DNA of 17,430 nucleotides from Lachnospiraceae bacterium (GTDB taxonomy: Bacteria; Bacillota; Clostridia; Lachnospirales; Lachnospiraceae), in assembly GCA_900770225.1 (NCBI GenBank), contig CAAGJU010000187.1:1-17430 (forward strand), read 5' to 3'. Position 1 is the first letter of the stretch. Each line of letters starts with the position of its first letter. The translations under genes were made by a program, and so were the position numbers. Shown here piece by piece: positions 1 through 5,859 of this stretch. The notes beneath the pieces were generated by a model. It saw only the letters and a program-made list of their open reading frames with translations. It did no database searches and had not been told where the DNA came from.

Positions 1-94
1 AACCCTGTGAATCACTGTAGTCATTCAGTATAACCTGCACCATCTACTCGTGCATAGACACAGATTGGCCTACGCTTACTTTCTAAGAGCATAG

Positions 95-144
95 ATGTGC
101 CCGCTGTACGCTGCCGTATTTGTGGCAGTATACAGCGGGCACAT
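95..144 (-). terminator. Long hairpin downstream of the symporter gene, possible terminator
   Basis: Arms 95-115 and 124-144 are complementary over 21 bp with one mismatch and one G-T pair, around an 8-base loop. It lies beyond the end of the minus-strand symporter and is the only strong hairpin there. On the minus strand it is followed by a pyrimidine-containing but not T-rich stretch, so it is not a textbook intrinsic terminator. It could instead be a 3' end-stabilising structure. Positions 1-94 contain nothing I can recognise. Confidence 0.45.
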
Positions 145-180
145 ATCGTTACTCCAATGTCGACATTCTGATGTTAACTG

Positions 181-306
181 TCAGTGATCAGCGCATCGGC
201 AGAGGTGATGTCCAGTGCTGTATCAGTGATCAGCGCATCGGCAGAGGTGATGTCCAGTGCTGTATCAGTGATCAGCGCGTCGGCAGATGTAATGTCCAGC
301 GTTGTG
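181..306. repeat. Three tandem 42-bp repeats
   Basis: Units are 181-222, 223-264 and 265-306. The first two are identical and the third differs at a few positions. The 42-bp period equals 14 codons, so reading frames stay open through the array. On the minus strand one frame reads a 14-residue unit, TALDITSADALITD, three times and ends at a TAA at 174-176, just after the last unit. That frame is offset from the symporter, which stops at 329-331. The array may be a decayed or frameshifted C-terminal extension, or simply non-coding tandem DNA. Confidence 0.9.
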
Positions 307-328
307 ACAGTATTTACGGTATGGTGCG

Positions 329-1636
329 TTACTTCGACGCGCCGTCCGGCTCATCCTCTTCAAAGGACTTGTCGTTGTCCCAGTCGAGGTGCAACGTTCT
401 TTTCAGAACCGTGGCCACAGCCAGATCACCCATGACATTGACACAGGTGGCACCCATATCAGCCAGCGTATTGACGGAAATATAAACACCGAGGATCTGA
501 TTCACCGGCAGTCCGGCGATCGGTGCGAGAGCAGCAAAGGCAGCGATTGCGCCTCCGGGTACACCGGGCGTACCAATGCTGAGCAGAACGTTGCAGGCGA
601 GTACGGTGATCATGGTGCCGATGCTGAGCGGCGTATTCGTCGCAGAGGCAAAGAAAGTGATCATGAAGGACATCAGGATAGAAACGGCATCCATATTCAC
701 GGTTGCACCGAGCGGCAGCGTCAGCGAGGAAATCTCGTCCGGGATGCCGAGGTTGTTATGTGCACACTCCATGGAGAGCGGCAGCGTTGCGCTGGACGAG
801 CAGGTACCGAAGGCATTCAGAGCGGCCGGTGCTATTCCCCTGAAAAATTTCCCTGGGCTGAAGTGGCCGAACAGTTTGACGATACCGCCATAGACAATCA
901 GAGCATAGAGGAAATATGTGATGTAAAGCGTGAGCATGACCTCACCGAGCTGGATCATTGTGTCGATGCCGTTGGTGTACATGACAGTTGCGATGCAGCA
1001 GAATACGCCGATGGGTGTGATATACATGATCTTTGTGACGATCAGGACGGAGACCTCATTGACGGCATTGATGACGTCAACGAGGGGCTTTGCTTTTTCC
1101 CCGACGGACAGGCAGGCGAGGCCGATAATAACGGCGAATACAAGAATCTGCAGCATATTGCCGTCTGTGAATGCCGTGAGGGGATTGGCGGGGATCAGGT
1201 TCTCGAGCGTATCCACCAGCCCTCCGAAGGTTGCTGCTTCCACATCAGTATCTGTTGCCGTGATGACCGCGCCCTCACCGAGGTGAAGGAGTTTGGGAAG
1301 AAACAGGCCGATGGCGGAAGCAAGGGCCGTTGTGCCGGTAAACCAGAGAATGGAATGCAGGCCGATCTTACCTGTGCGCGATATGCTGTTGATGCCCATG
1401 ATACCCATGACAAGACTGCAGAACACGAGCGGATAGATCATCATGCGCAGGGCATTCATGTATATATTGGCGATGACGGATAAAATGTCATACAGCCATT
1501 GCGGCATGATCAGTCCGATAAAGAGACCGGCGAGAAGGCCGATCGTGATCCATAGTGTGATGTTGAACTTCTTTTGCTTTTTTTTGCCGCCGGCCGGATT
1601 TTCCGTCTGCACGGCTTTTACTGTTTCTTCTCCCAT
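329..1636 (-). CDS. Dicarboxylate/amino acid:cation symporter (SDF/DAACS family)
   Basis: This inner-membrane secondary transporter of the GltPh/EAAT/ASCT/SstT fold imports a small amino acid or acid with Na+ or H+. At 435 aa it has the family's usual length. Visible family marks are the serine-rich HP1 loop GTCSSSATLP (about 277-286), LPLGATVNMDA in TM7 (about 307-317), the HP2 loop GTPGVPGG (about 356-363) and DMGATCVNVMGD in TM8 (from D393). The TM8 arginine that in acidic-amino-acid carriers binds the substrate side chain is alanine (A396), and the aspartate four residues before D393 is asparagine. This argues for a neutral or otherwise atypical substrate. The ATG at 1636 is chosen because AGGTGGGAG precedes it at good spacing; a GTG at 1645 would sit too close to that site. 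The acidic C-terminal tail ends just before a 42-bp repeat array. Confidence 0.93.
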   Translation of the reverse strand: MGEETVKAVQTENPAGGKKKQKKFNITLWITIGLLAGLFIGLIMPQWLYDILSVIANIYMNALRMMIYPLVFCSLVMGIMGINSISRTGKIGLHSILWFTGTTALASAIGLFLPKLLHLGEGAVITATDTDVEAATFGGLVDTLENLIPANPLTAFTDGNMLQILVFAVIIGLACLSVGEKAKPLVDVINAVNEVSVLIVTKIMYITPIGVFCCIATVMYTNGIDTMIQLGEVMLTLYITYFLYALIVYGGIVKLFGHFSPGKFFRGIAPAALNAFGTCSSSATLPLSMECAHNNLGIPDEISSLTLPLGATVNMDAVSILMSFMITFFASATNTPLSIGTMITVLACNVLLSIGTPGVPGGAIAAFAALAPIAGLPVNQILGVYISVNTLADMGATCVNVMGDLAVATVLKRTLHLDWDNDKSFEEDEPDGASK

Positions 1637-1673
1637 TTCTCCCACCTCATTTCATATTTGATTTTTTTGTGCT

Positions 1674-1700
1674 CCGTCATGTGTTTACAGAACACGACGG
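1674..1700. promoter_or_regulatory. Dyad in the gap between the CYTH gene and the symporter gene
   Basis: CCGTC/GACGG and GTGTT/AACAC form a 10-bp stem with a 2-base bulge and a 5-base loop, in the 94-bp gap between the two minus-strand genes. No T-run follows it on the minus strand, so it does not look like a terminator for the upstream gene. It could be an operator or leader structure for the symporter; no clear promoter is visible beside it. Confidence 0.35.
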
Positions 1701-1730
1701 GAAAAGCAATGCTTCCTGCACATGGCTGCA

Positions 1731-2240
1731 TTAAGACTGCCCGGCAGAGTGATGCAGCCTTGTCTGTACCCAGTAGGCGCCCATGGACTGTCCCGGTTTC
1801 TTCGTCACCTCATCGTTCAGATAATTGTCGAGGCCGACCGAAGCCGGTTTCCATTTTTTTTCAGAGGCCATGTCCGGGAATTCCACTTCGGCGTACCAGA
1901 ATTCTGTGTCAGTGCCGGCGTCCACATGGTTTACCTCAAGTCGGAGCCCGTCCGGCAGACGGTAATCGCGCCGTGTCTTGGGTATGAGCGGGAGACCGAT
2001 CAGGTCCTCCAGTGCGTCAAATTTTTCTCTGGGAATGGCAAGCTCGATCTCTTTTCTCGCTACAAGACCGTGCGATTTGAAACACAGAATGTAGCTGGTA
2101 TCTCCGCCGCTGACGGCCTCTTCGCGGATCCTCACGGTAGGTTCGACACTGATGTATCCCTGCCGCATGAACTGCTCCCGGATCAGCGGGAGATCAGCCT
2201 CCGGCCAGCCACTGACCATCCATTTTCGTTCAATTTCCAT
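1731..2240 (-). CDS. CYTH-domain protein (triphosphate tunnel metalloenzyme)
   Basis: A 169-aa cytosolic protein that is essentially one CYTH domain. It begins with the diagnostic ExExK motif (E2-I-E4-R-K6). Further charged tunnel strands are VRIREE (36-41), KSHGLVARKEIEL (55-67), KTRRDYRLPDGLRLEVNHV (from 88) and AEVEF (117-121). Proteins of this family bind triphosphates with divalent metal; many bacterial members hydrolyse inorganic triphosphate, while others are adenylate cyclases or thiamine triphosphatases. The exact substrate cannot be told here. GGGAG lies 7 bases before the ATG, and a promoter is seen at 2283-2311. The minus-strand symporter follows after 94 bp and may be co-transcribed. 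Confidence 0.88.
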   Translation of the reverse strand: MEIERKWMVSGWPEADLPLIREQFMRQGYISVEPTVRIREEAVSGGDTSYILCFKSHGLVARKEIELAIPREKFDALEDLIGLPLIPKTRRDYRLPDGLRLEVNHVDAGTDTEFWYAEVEFPDMASEKKWKPASVGLDNYLNDEVTKKPGQSMGAYWVQTRLHHSAGQS

Positions 2241-2282
2241 AGGCAGCTCCCGTAAATTCTATTAAAGTGATATGTTTTAACT

Positions 2283-2311
2283 ATTTTACACACTGCGCAT
2301 GAGCAATGCAA
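2283..2311 (-). promoter_or_regulatory. Sigma-A-type promoter for the CYTH gene
   Basis: On the minus strand TTGCAT (2306-2311) and TAAAAT (2283-2288) are separated by exactly 17 bp, ahead of a short leader and the CYTH ATG at 2240. It diverges from the murT promoter, with repeat copy A lying between the two. Confidence 0.6.
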
Positions 2312-2344
2312 GATATAGTGATAGAACAATGTGTCCGGAAAGCC

Positions 2345-2484
2345 CAGAGATACAGATACCTCCAATCCGCAACCATCCGCAGACGCCGGTGGTTGGCGAG
2401 TACGAGCGGAGCGATGGACGAGCTTACCACCGTTGCGTCGAGGACGAGCGAAAGCGTGTTGCGGTTGGAGGTATCTGTATTCTG
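2345..2484 (+). repeat. Structured palindromic repeat, copy A
   Basis: The outer stem has arms at about 2345-2373 and 2458-2484, perfectly paired except for single-base bulges (CAGATACCTCCAA against TTGGAGGTATCTG, then CCGCAAC against GTTGCGG). Inside is a core stem: GACGC-CGGTGGT (2382-2393) with ACCACCG-TT-GCGTC (2426-2439). The apical segment is 2394-2425, and the 3' junction carries GAGGACGAGCGA. This is the shortest copy of a family with three other members in the window, all in plus orientation. It sits between the divergent CYTH and murT promoters, ending 27 bp before the murT -35. No ORF of note lies in it. Confidence 0.9.
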
Positions 2485-2511
2485 CTGAAGTGGATAAATA
2501 CTCCTCTTTAC

Positions 2512-2541
2512 TTGCGCCCCGCGACAGGATAAGCGTATAAT
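2512..2541 (+). promoter_or_regulatory. Promoter for murT
   Basis: A perfect TATAAT (2536-2541) lies 18 bp downstream of TTGCGC (2512-2517). The predicted start is near 2548, giving a leader of about 58 bases before the murT ATG at 2606. Confidence 0.65.
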
Positions 2542-2563
2542 CGTTCTGTTCGTTAAAAAGGAA

Positions 2564-2591
2564 CCGGCGATGCGCCGGAGAATATATTTTT
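2564..2591 (+). terminator. Terminator-like hairpin in the murT leader
   Basis: CCGGCG-ATG-CGCCGG (2564-2578) is a perfect 6-bp GC stem followed by AGAATATATTTTTT. An A-run just upstream (2554-2559) could extend the pairing with the T-run. It lies inside the short murT leader, between the promoter and the AGGAG ribosome site, so it may work as an attenuator or simply as a leader hairpin. Confidence 0.45.
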
Positions 2592-2605
2592 TCAGGAGAG
2601 TTTCT

Positions 2606-3982
2606 ATGAGCAATAAACTGCGTACTGCTGCCGCTGTCGGCATCTGCAAGGCTGCCCGCGGCGCGCTCCGTCTGCTGCACAGGGGCGGGACGACGACGCC
2701 GGGGAAACTGGCGATGAAGATTGACCGCAATATTCTGGAGACTGTGTCAGCCGGCATGGATATCATTGTCGTGACCGGTACGAATGGAAAAACAACCACA
2801 TCAAACATGATTGAGCATGCGCTCACGGCTTCGGGTCATGACACGCTGGCCAACAAATCGGGCGCAAATCTTCTGCCCGGTGTGACGGCGGAGTTCACGT
2901 CCCATGCGACCGCCGGCGGCAGACCCAGACAGCAGTATGCTGTGATCGAGTGTGACGAGTCGGCGCTGAAGCAGGTCGTGCCGAAAATACACCCCCGCGT
3001 GATCCTCGTGACCAATCTGTTCCGCGATCAGCTTGACCGGTACGGAGAGGTCATGCACACGAGAGATGAAATCAGAAAAGGAATTGAAGCCTGTCCTGAT
3101 GCCATCCTCTGCCTGAATGCAGACGACTCGCTGGTTGTATCGCTGGCGGATCACGTGCCGAATCGCGTCGTTTATTATGGTATCGATGTACCGGTCGGCG
3201 ATCAGAAGGAAGCGGAGATTTCCGATGCGCGTTACTGCATCCGCTGCGGGGCGGAATATGAATACACTTATCACACGTATGCGCATCTGGGCGGCTTTCA
3301 CTGCCCGAAGTGCGGCTACAGCCGCCCGGCGACGGATGTGGCTGTAACGGCAATTGAAAAAACGGCGATGGCCGGCAGCGATGTGCAGATGCGGATCGGC
3401 AGCGATATCTGCAACGTGCATGTGGGACTTCCCGCTGTCTATAATATCTACAATGCAGCGGGTGCCGTGGCTGCCTACACAGCAGCCGGTTTTGACAGAC
3501 AGGAGATTTTCCGTGGGCTGGCAGATGTGCACAGCAGCTTCGGACGCATGGAGACCTTTGAACTGGACGGAACGCATGTGCAGATGATCCTTGTCAAAAA
3601 TCCAGCCGGATGCAACCAGGCACTGGCCTATATTGCAGGCACCGGCGAAGATTATACGGCGGTTTTCTGTCTGAACGACCGGACGGCCGACGGACATGAT
3701 ATCTCCTGGATATGGGACGCCGATTTTGAATCTGTCTGCGGAGATCCGCATATGGTCAGCGTGATGGTGACCGGCGACCGCGCGGAGGATATGCTGCTGC
3801 GCCTGAAATACGCAGGCCTCGGAAACCGGCCGGCTGAGATCGTCAGAACGAACAGCGAACTGATCGACAGGATGAAACAGAGCAGCCTTCCTGTTTTTGT
3901 TCTTCCTAATTATACGGCCATGCTCTCCCTGCGTGCGGATTTGAGCGCCATCACAGGCAAGGGAGCCTTCTGGAAGGGCTGA
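2606..3982 (+). CDS. murT: Lipid II isoglutaminyl synthase, MurT subunit
   Basis: With GatD it amidates the alpha-carboxyl of D-Glu in lipid II to D-isoglutamine, using ATP and glutamine-derived ammonia at the cytosolic face of the membrane. The 458-aa product has a Mur-ligase central domain with P-loop GTNGKTTT (58-65) and ECDES (115-119). A Cys4 zinc-ribbon insert (C211, C214, C233, C236) is typical of MurT and absent from MurC-F. The C-terminal domain carries KNPAGCNQAL (331-340) and LNDRTADGHDISWIWD (356-371), whose aspartates belong to the GatD-coupled active site. The start at 2606 has AGGAG 7 bases upstream; in-frame codons back to 2570 lie in the leader hairpin and are not preferred. 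gatD follows after 170 bp, wider than the near-contiguous arrangement usual for this pair. Confidence 0.95.
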   Translation: MSNKLRTAAAVGICKAARGALRLLHRGGTTTPGKLAMKIDRNILETVSAGMDIIVVTGTNGKTTTSNMIEHALTASGHDTLANKSGANLLPGVTAEFTSHATAGGRPRQQYAVIECDESALKQVVPKIHPRVILVTNLFRDQLDRYGEVMHTRDEIRKGIEACPDAILCLNADDSLVVSLADHVPNRVVYYGIDVPVGDQKEAEISDARYCIRCGAEYEYTYHTYAHLGGFHCPKCGYSRPATDVAVTAIEKTAMAGSDVQMRIGSDICNVHVGLPAVYNIYNAAGAVAAYTAAGFDRQEIFRGLADVHSSFGRMETFELDGTHVQMILVKNPAGCNQALAYIAGTGEDYTAVFCLNDRTADGHDISWIWDADFESVCGDPHMVSVMVTGDRAEDMLLRLKYAGLGNRPAEIVRTNSELIDRMKQSSLPVFVLPNYTAMLSLRADLSAITGKGAFWKG

Positions 3983-4080
3983 TCAATACGGGAAACGCCT
4001 GTATTGAATATGACTGTGCCTGCAAGCACAGGATATTCAGAGATACAGGGCGTTTCGAAAAAGCAATGTCATATTCTGAG
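3983..4080 (+). promoter_or_regulatory. Competing hairpins between murT and gatD
   Basis: Three overlapping pairings share the same bases. TCAATAC (3984-3990 region) pairs with GTATTGA (4001-4007). AAACGCCTGTAT...GAATA (about 3993-4010) pairs with TATTC...ATACAGGGCGTTT (4034-4055), enclosing a TGTGC/GCACA hairpin (4015-4030). GAATATGAC (4006-4014) pairs perfectly with GTCATATTC (4068-4076). They cannot all form together, as in attenuators and riboswitch expression platforms, but no T-run terminator and no known aptamer is recognisable. The rest of the gap (4081-4152) ends in a strong AGGAGG for gatD. Confidence 0.5.
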
Positions 4081-4152
4081 AGAGTTGAATACAGAGGTAA
4101 TTCTGTAACTTCTTATAAGACGGGTTATGCGTAAAAAGCAGGAGGAAGTAGC

Positions 4153-4911
4153 ATGGAAACGCTTAAAATCTGTCACCTCTATCCGGAGGTGCTGAACTTA
4201 TATGGAGACCGGGGAAATATCCGCTGTCTGGAGCGCCGACTGGAATGGCGCGGCATGCAGGCAGAAGTTACGCGCGTGGGCATCGGTGATACAGATGACA
4301 TGACTGCCTACGATCTCTTCTTTATAGGAGGAGGTCAGGATTTTGAACAGGAAGTACTCCTGCAGGACCTCGGTTCGGGCAAAGGGGACAGCATCCGCTC
4401 GGCTGTCAAAGACGGCAAGGTATTCCTCTGCATCTGCGGTGGCTACCAGATGATGGGCAATTACTACGAGACCCATGACGGTGTAAAATGTGAATTCCTC
4501 GGCGCTGTGGATCTCTATACAAAAGGCGGCGACACAAGGATGATCGGTAACTACGCCTTTGAGCTGGAACAGGCATCCGGTGGCAGCACAGTTGTCGGAT
4601 TCGAGAACCACAGCGGCCGCACATACCTCGGCAGCGGAGTCCATCCGCTCGGCCATGTCCTCAAAGGTTACGGCAACAACGGCACGGACGGCACAGAGGG
4701 ATGCCGCTATCTCAATGTTTACGGCTCCTACAGCCATGGCCCGGTTCTTCCCAAAAATCCCGCGTTTTGCGACGAACTAATCGCCACAGCCATCGGCCGC
4801 AGGACAGGAAACCGGCCGGCACTTGCACGCATCGATGACAGCATCGAGCTGCAGGCGCACGACACCGTCCTTCAGCACGTGCTAAACGGCACCGCCGGCA
4901 GGGAAGACTAA
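4153..4911 (+). CDS. gatD: Lipid II isoglutaminyl synthase, glutaminase subunit GatD
   Basis: A 252-aa class I (CobB/CobQ-type) glutamine amidotransferase. It releases ammonia from glutamine for MurT to amidate D-Glu of lipid II. The nucleophile is C95 in FLCICGGYQMMG, and the partner histidine is H195 in YGSYSHGPVLP. The N-terminal LYPEVLNLYGDRGN and the FIGGGQDFEQ loop (57-66) are characteristic of GatD. The start has AGGAGG 7 bases upstream, the strongest ribosome site in this part of the window. It lies 170 bp after murT with possible regulatory structure in between. Repeat copy B begins 54 bp after the stop and separates it from the next gene. Confidence 0.94.
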   Translation: METLKICHLYPEVLNLYGDRGNIRCLERRLEWRGMQAEVTRVGIGDTDDMTAYDLFFIGGGQDFEQEVLLQDLGSGKGDSIRSAVKDGKVFLCICGGYQMMGNYYETHDGVKCEFLGAVDLYTKGGDTRMIGNYAFELEQASGGSTVVGFENHSGRTYLGSGVHPLGHVLKGYGNNGTDGTEGCRYLNVYGSYSHGPVLPKNPAFCDELIATAIGRRTGNRPALARIDDSIELQAHDTVLQHVLNGTAGRED

Positions 4912-4965
4912 AATACATGTAAATTACGGAAGCCTTCCACATTATTTTCGGCTGGGCATTCGACA

Positions 4966-5102
4966 AAATACAGGTACTTCTGATCCGCAACCATCCGCAG
5001 ACGCCGGTGGTTGGCGAATCTGAGGCGAAGCCGATAGATGAGCTTACCACCGCTGCGTCGAGGACGAGCGAGAGCGTGTTGCGGACAGAAGTACCTGTAT
5101 TT
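4966..5102 (+). repeat. Structured palindromic repeat, copy B
   Basis: Outer arms are 4966-4991 and 5078-5102, complementary apart from one bulged base at the same place as in copy A. The arm sequence (CAGGTACTTCTG/CAGAAGTACCTG) differs from A by paired substitutions. The core stem is GACGC-CGGTGGT (5000-5011) with ACCACCG (5046-5052) and GCGTC (5055-5059). The apical hairpin is ATCT/AGAT (5018-5021 with 5036-5039) plus GGC/GCC. The copy ends 5 bp before the -35 of the next promoter. Confidence 0.9.
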
Positions 5103-5107
5103 ACTTA

Positions 5108-5135
5108 TTGACATTTCGCGCAGATGTGCTATCCT
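5108..5135 (+). promoter_or_regulatory. Promoter for the C39-like peptidase gene
   Basis: A consensus TTGACA (5108-5113) lies 16 bp before TATCCT (5130-5135), with a TG at the extended -10 position. It directly follows the outer stem of repeat copy B. The leader to the ATG at 5204 is about 62 bases. Confidence 0.65.
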
Positions 5136-5203
5136 TTGCTTAATTTCTTTTAAAATCTAGTTTTCCGGTAGGAAATATTGAAATAAGGACGGAGGATAAC
5201 GAC

Positions 5204-5809
5204 ATGCACACACCTCTTCGTTATCAGGCTACGGAATTCGACTGCGGACCAACAGCGATTCTGAATGCCGTGTCATTTCTTTTTCCGACGGAGGAGGTTC
5301 CTCCGGAATTTGTGAAGACAATCTATCAGTATTCGCTGGACGATGTCAATGATCTCGGTATGCCGGGCAGGATGGGGACTTCGCCGTCGGCGCTTCGCCA
5401 TCTCACCGAGTGGTTTGACCGCTATCAAATCCGGACGGGCTATCCGATGCACTGTGAATTTTATACGGACAAAGATGTGAGCCTGAAAAAGGATTCGCCT
5501 CTCATCAGCTGCCTGGAACAGGGAGGGGCTGCCGTGGTCAAGTGTATTCTCGAATGTGAACATTATGTCACGCTGACGGGGATCGATGATGAATATGTGC
5601 ACGTGTTTGATCCATATTACTGGGATATTGATTTCGGCAAGAAGGGGATCATCAGGGTCGAGGACCGGCCGCGTGAGATGAACCGGAAAATTTCCAGAAG
5701 CATCATGGACTGTGTGGATATGTGTGATTACGCTTTCTGCAGAGAAGAGGACCGCACAGCCATGTTGTTCTATAAAGAAGGAAAGGGACCTAATTTCAGC
5801 TCGCAGTAA
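5204..5809 (+). CDS. C39-like cysteine peptidase domain protein
   Basis: A 201-aa protein with a papain-like C39-type triad: C14 in TEFDCGPTAILNAVSF, H120 in ECEHYVTLTGID and D136 in VFDPYYWD. C39 domains cleave after double-glycine leaders of bacteriocin or signal peptides, but stand-alone relatives exist without a known substrate. There is no signal peptide or membrane segment, so it should be cytosolic. It is unusually rich in cysteine (including C103, C114, C118 and the CDMCDYAFC segment). GGAGG lies 8 bases before the ATG. The gene has its own promoter and is followed after 50 bp by oppA, with which it may be co-transcribed. No precursor peptide gene with a GG leader was seen nearby. The fold is confident; the activity is inferred. 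Confidence 0.75.
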   Translation: MHTPLRYQATEFDCGPTAILNAVSFLFPTEEVPPEFVKTIYQYSLDDVNDLGMPGRMGTSPSALRHLTEWFDRYQIRTGYPMHCEFYTDKDVSLKKDSPLISCLEQGGAAVVKCILECEHYVTLTGIDDEYVHVFDPYYWDIDFGKKGIIRVEDRPREMNRKISRSIMDCVDMCDYAFCREEDRTAMLFYKEGKGPNFSSQ

Positions 5810-5824
5810 GTGCGGGCACGGGGA

Positions 5825-5846
5825 GCAGTTCTGCTGACAGGACTGC
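5825..5846 (+). promoter_or_regulatory. Small hairpin between the C39-like gene and oppA
   Basis: GCAGT-CTG pairs with CAG-ACTGC around a 4-base loop, with a mismatch in the middle. It ends just before the AAGGAGGAG ribosome site of oppA. There is no T-run, so it is not a terminator; it could stabilise the processed oppA message or tune its translation. Confidence 0.3.
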
Positions 5847-5859
5847 GGAAGGAGGAGAA

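Noticed and set aside
120..485. Plus-strand open frames over the 42-bp repeats
   Set aside because: They are kept open by the triplet-compatible repeat period, run antisense into the symporter gene and have no ribosome site.
389..1483. Long plus-strand frame (about 364 codons) opposite the symporter
   Set aside because: It is the complement of a clearly conserved membrane transporter. Its translation is polar and low in structure, with no motif or ribosome site.
1674..1700. Terminator for the CYTH gene
   Set aside because: On the minus strand the hairpin is followed by an A-run, not a T-run. The T-run is on the wrong side for either strand.
2281..2826. Short frames on both strands through repeat copy A
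   Set aside because: Similar frames arise in each palindromic copy, but conservation follows base pairing rather than codons.
4966..5102. CRISPR array or IS element as an explanation of the repeats
   Set aside because: The copies are far apart and not spaced by unique spacers. They carry no transposase, and no flanking target-site duplication could be seen by eye.
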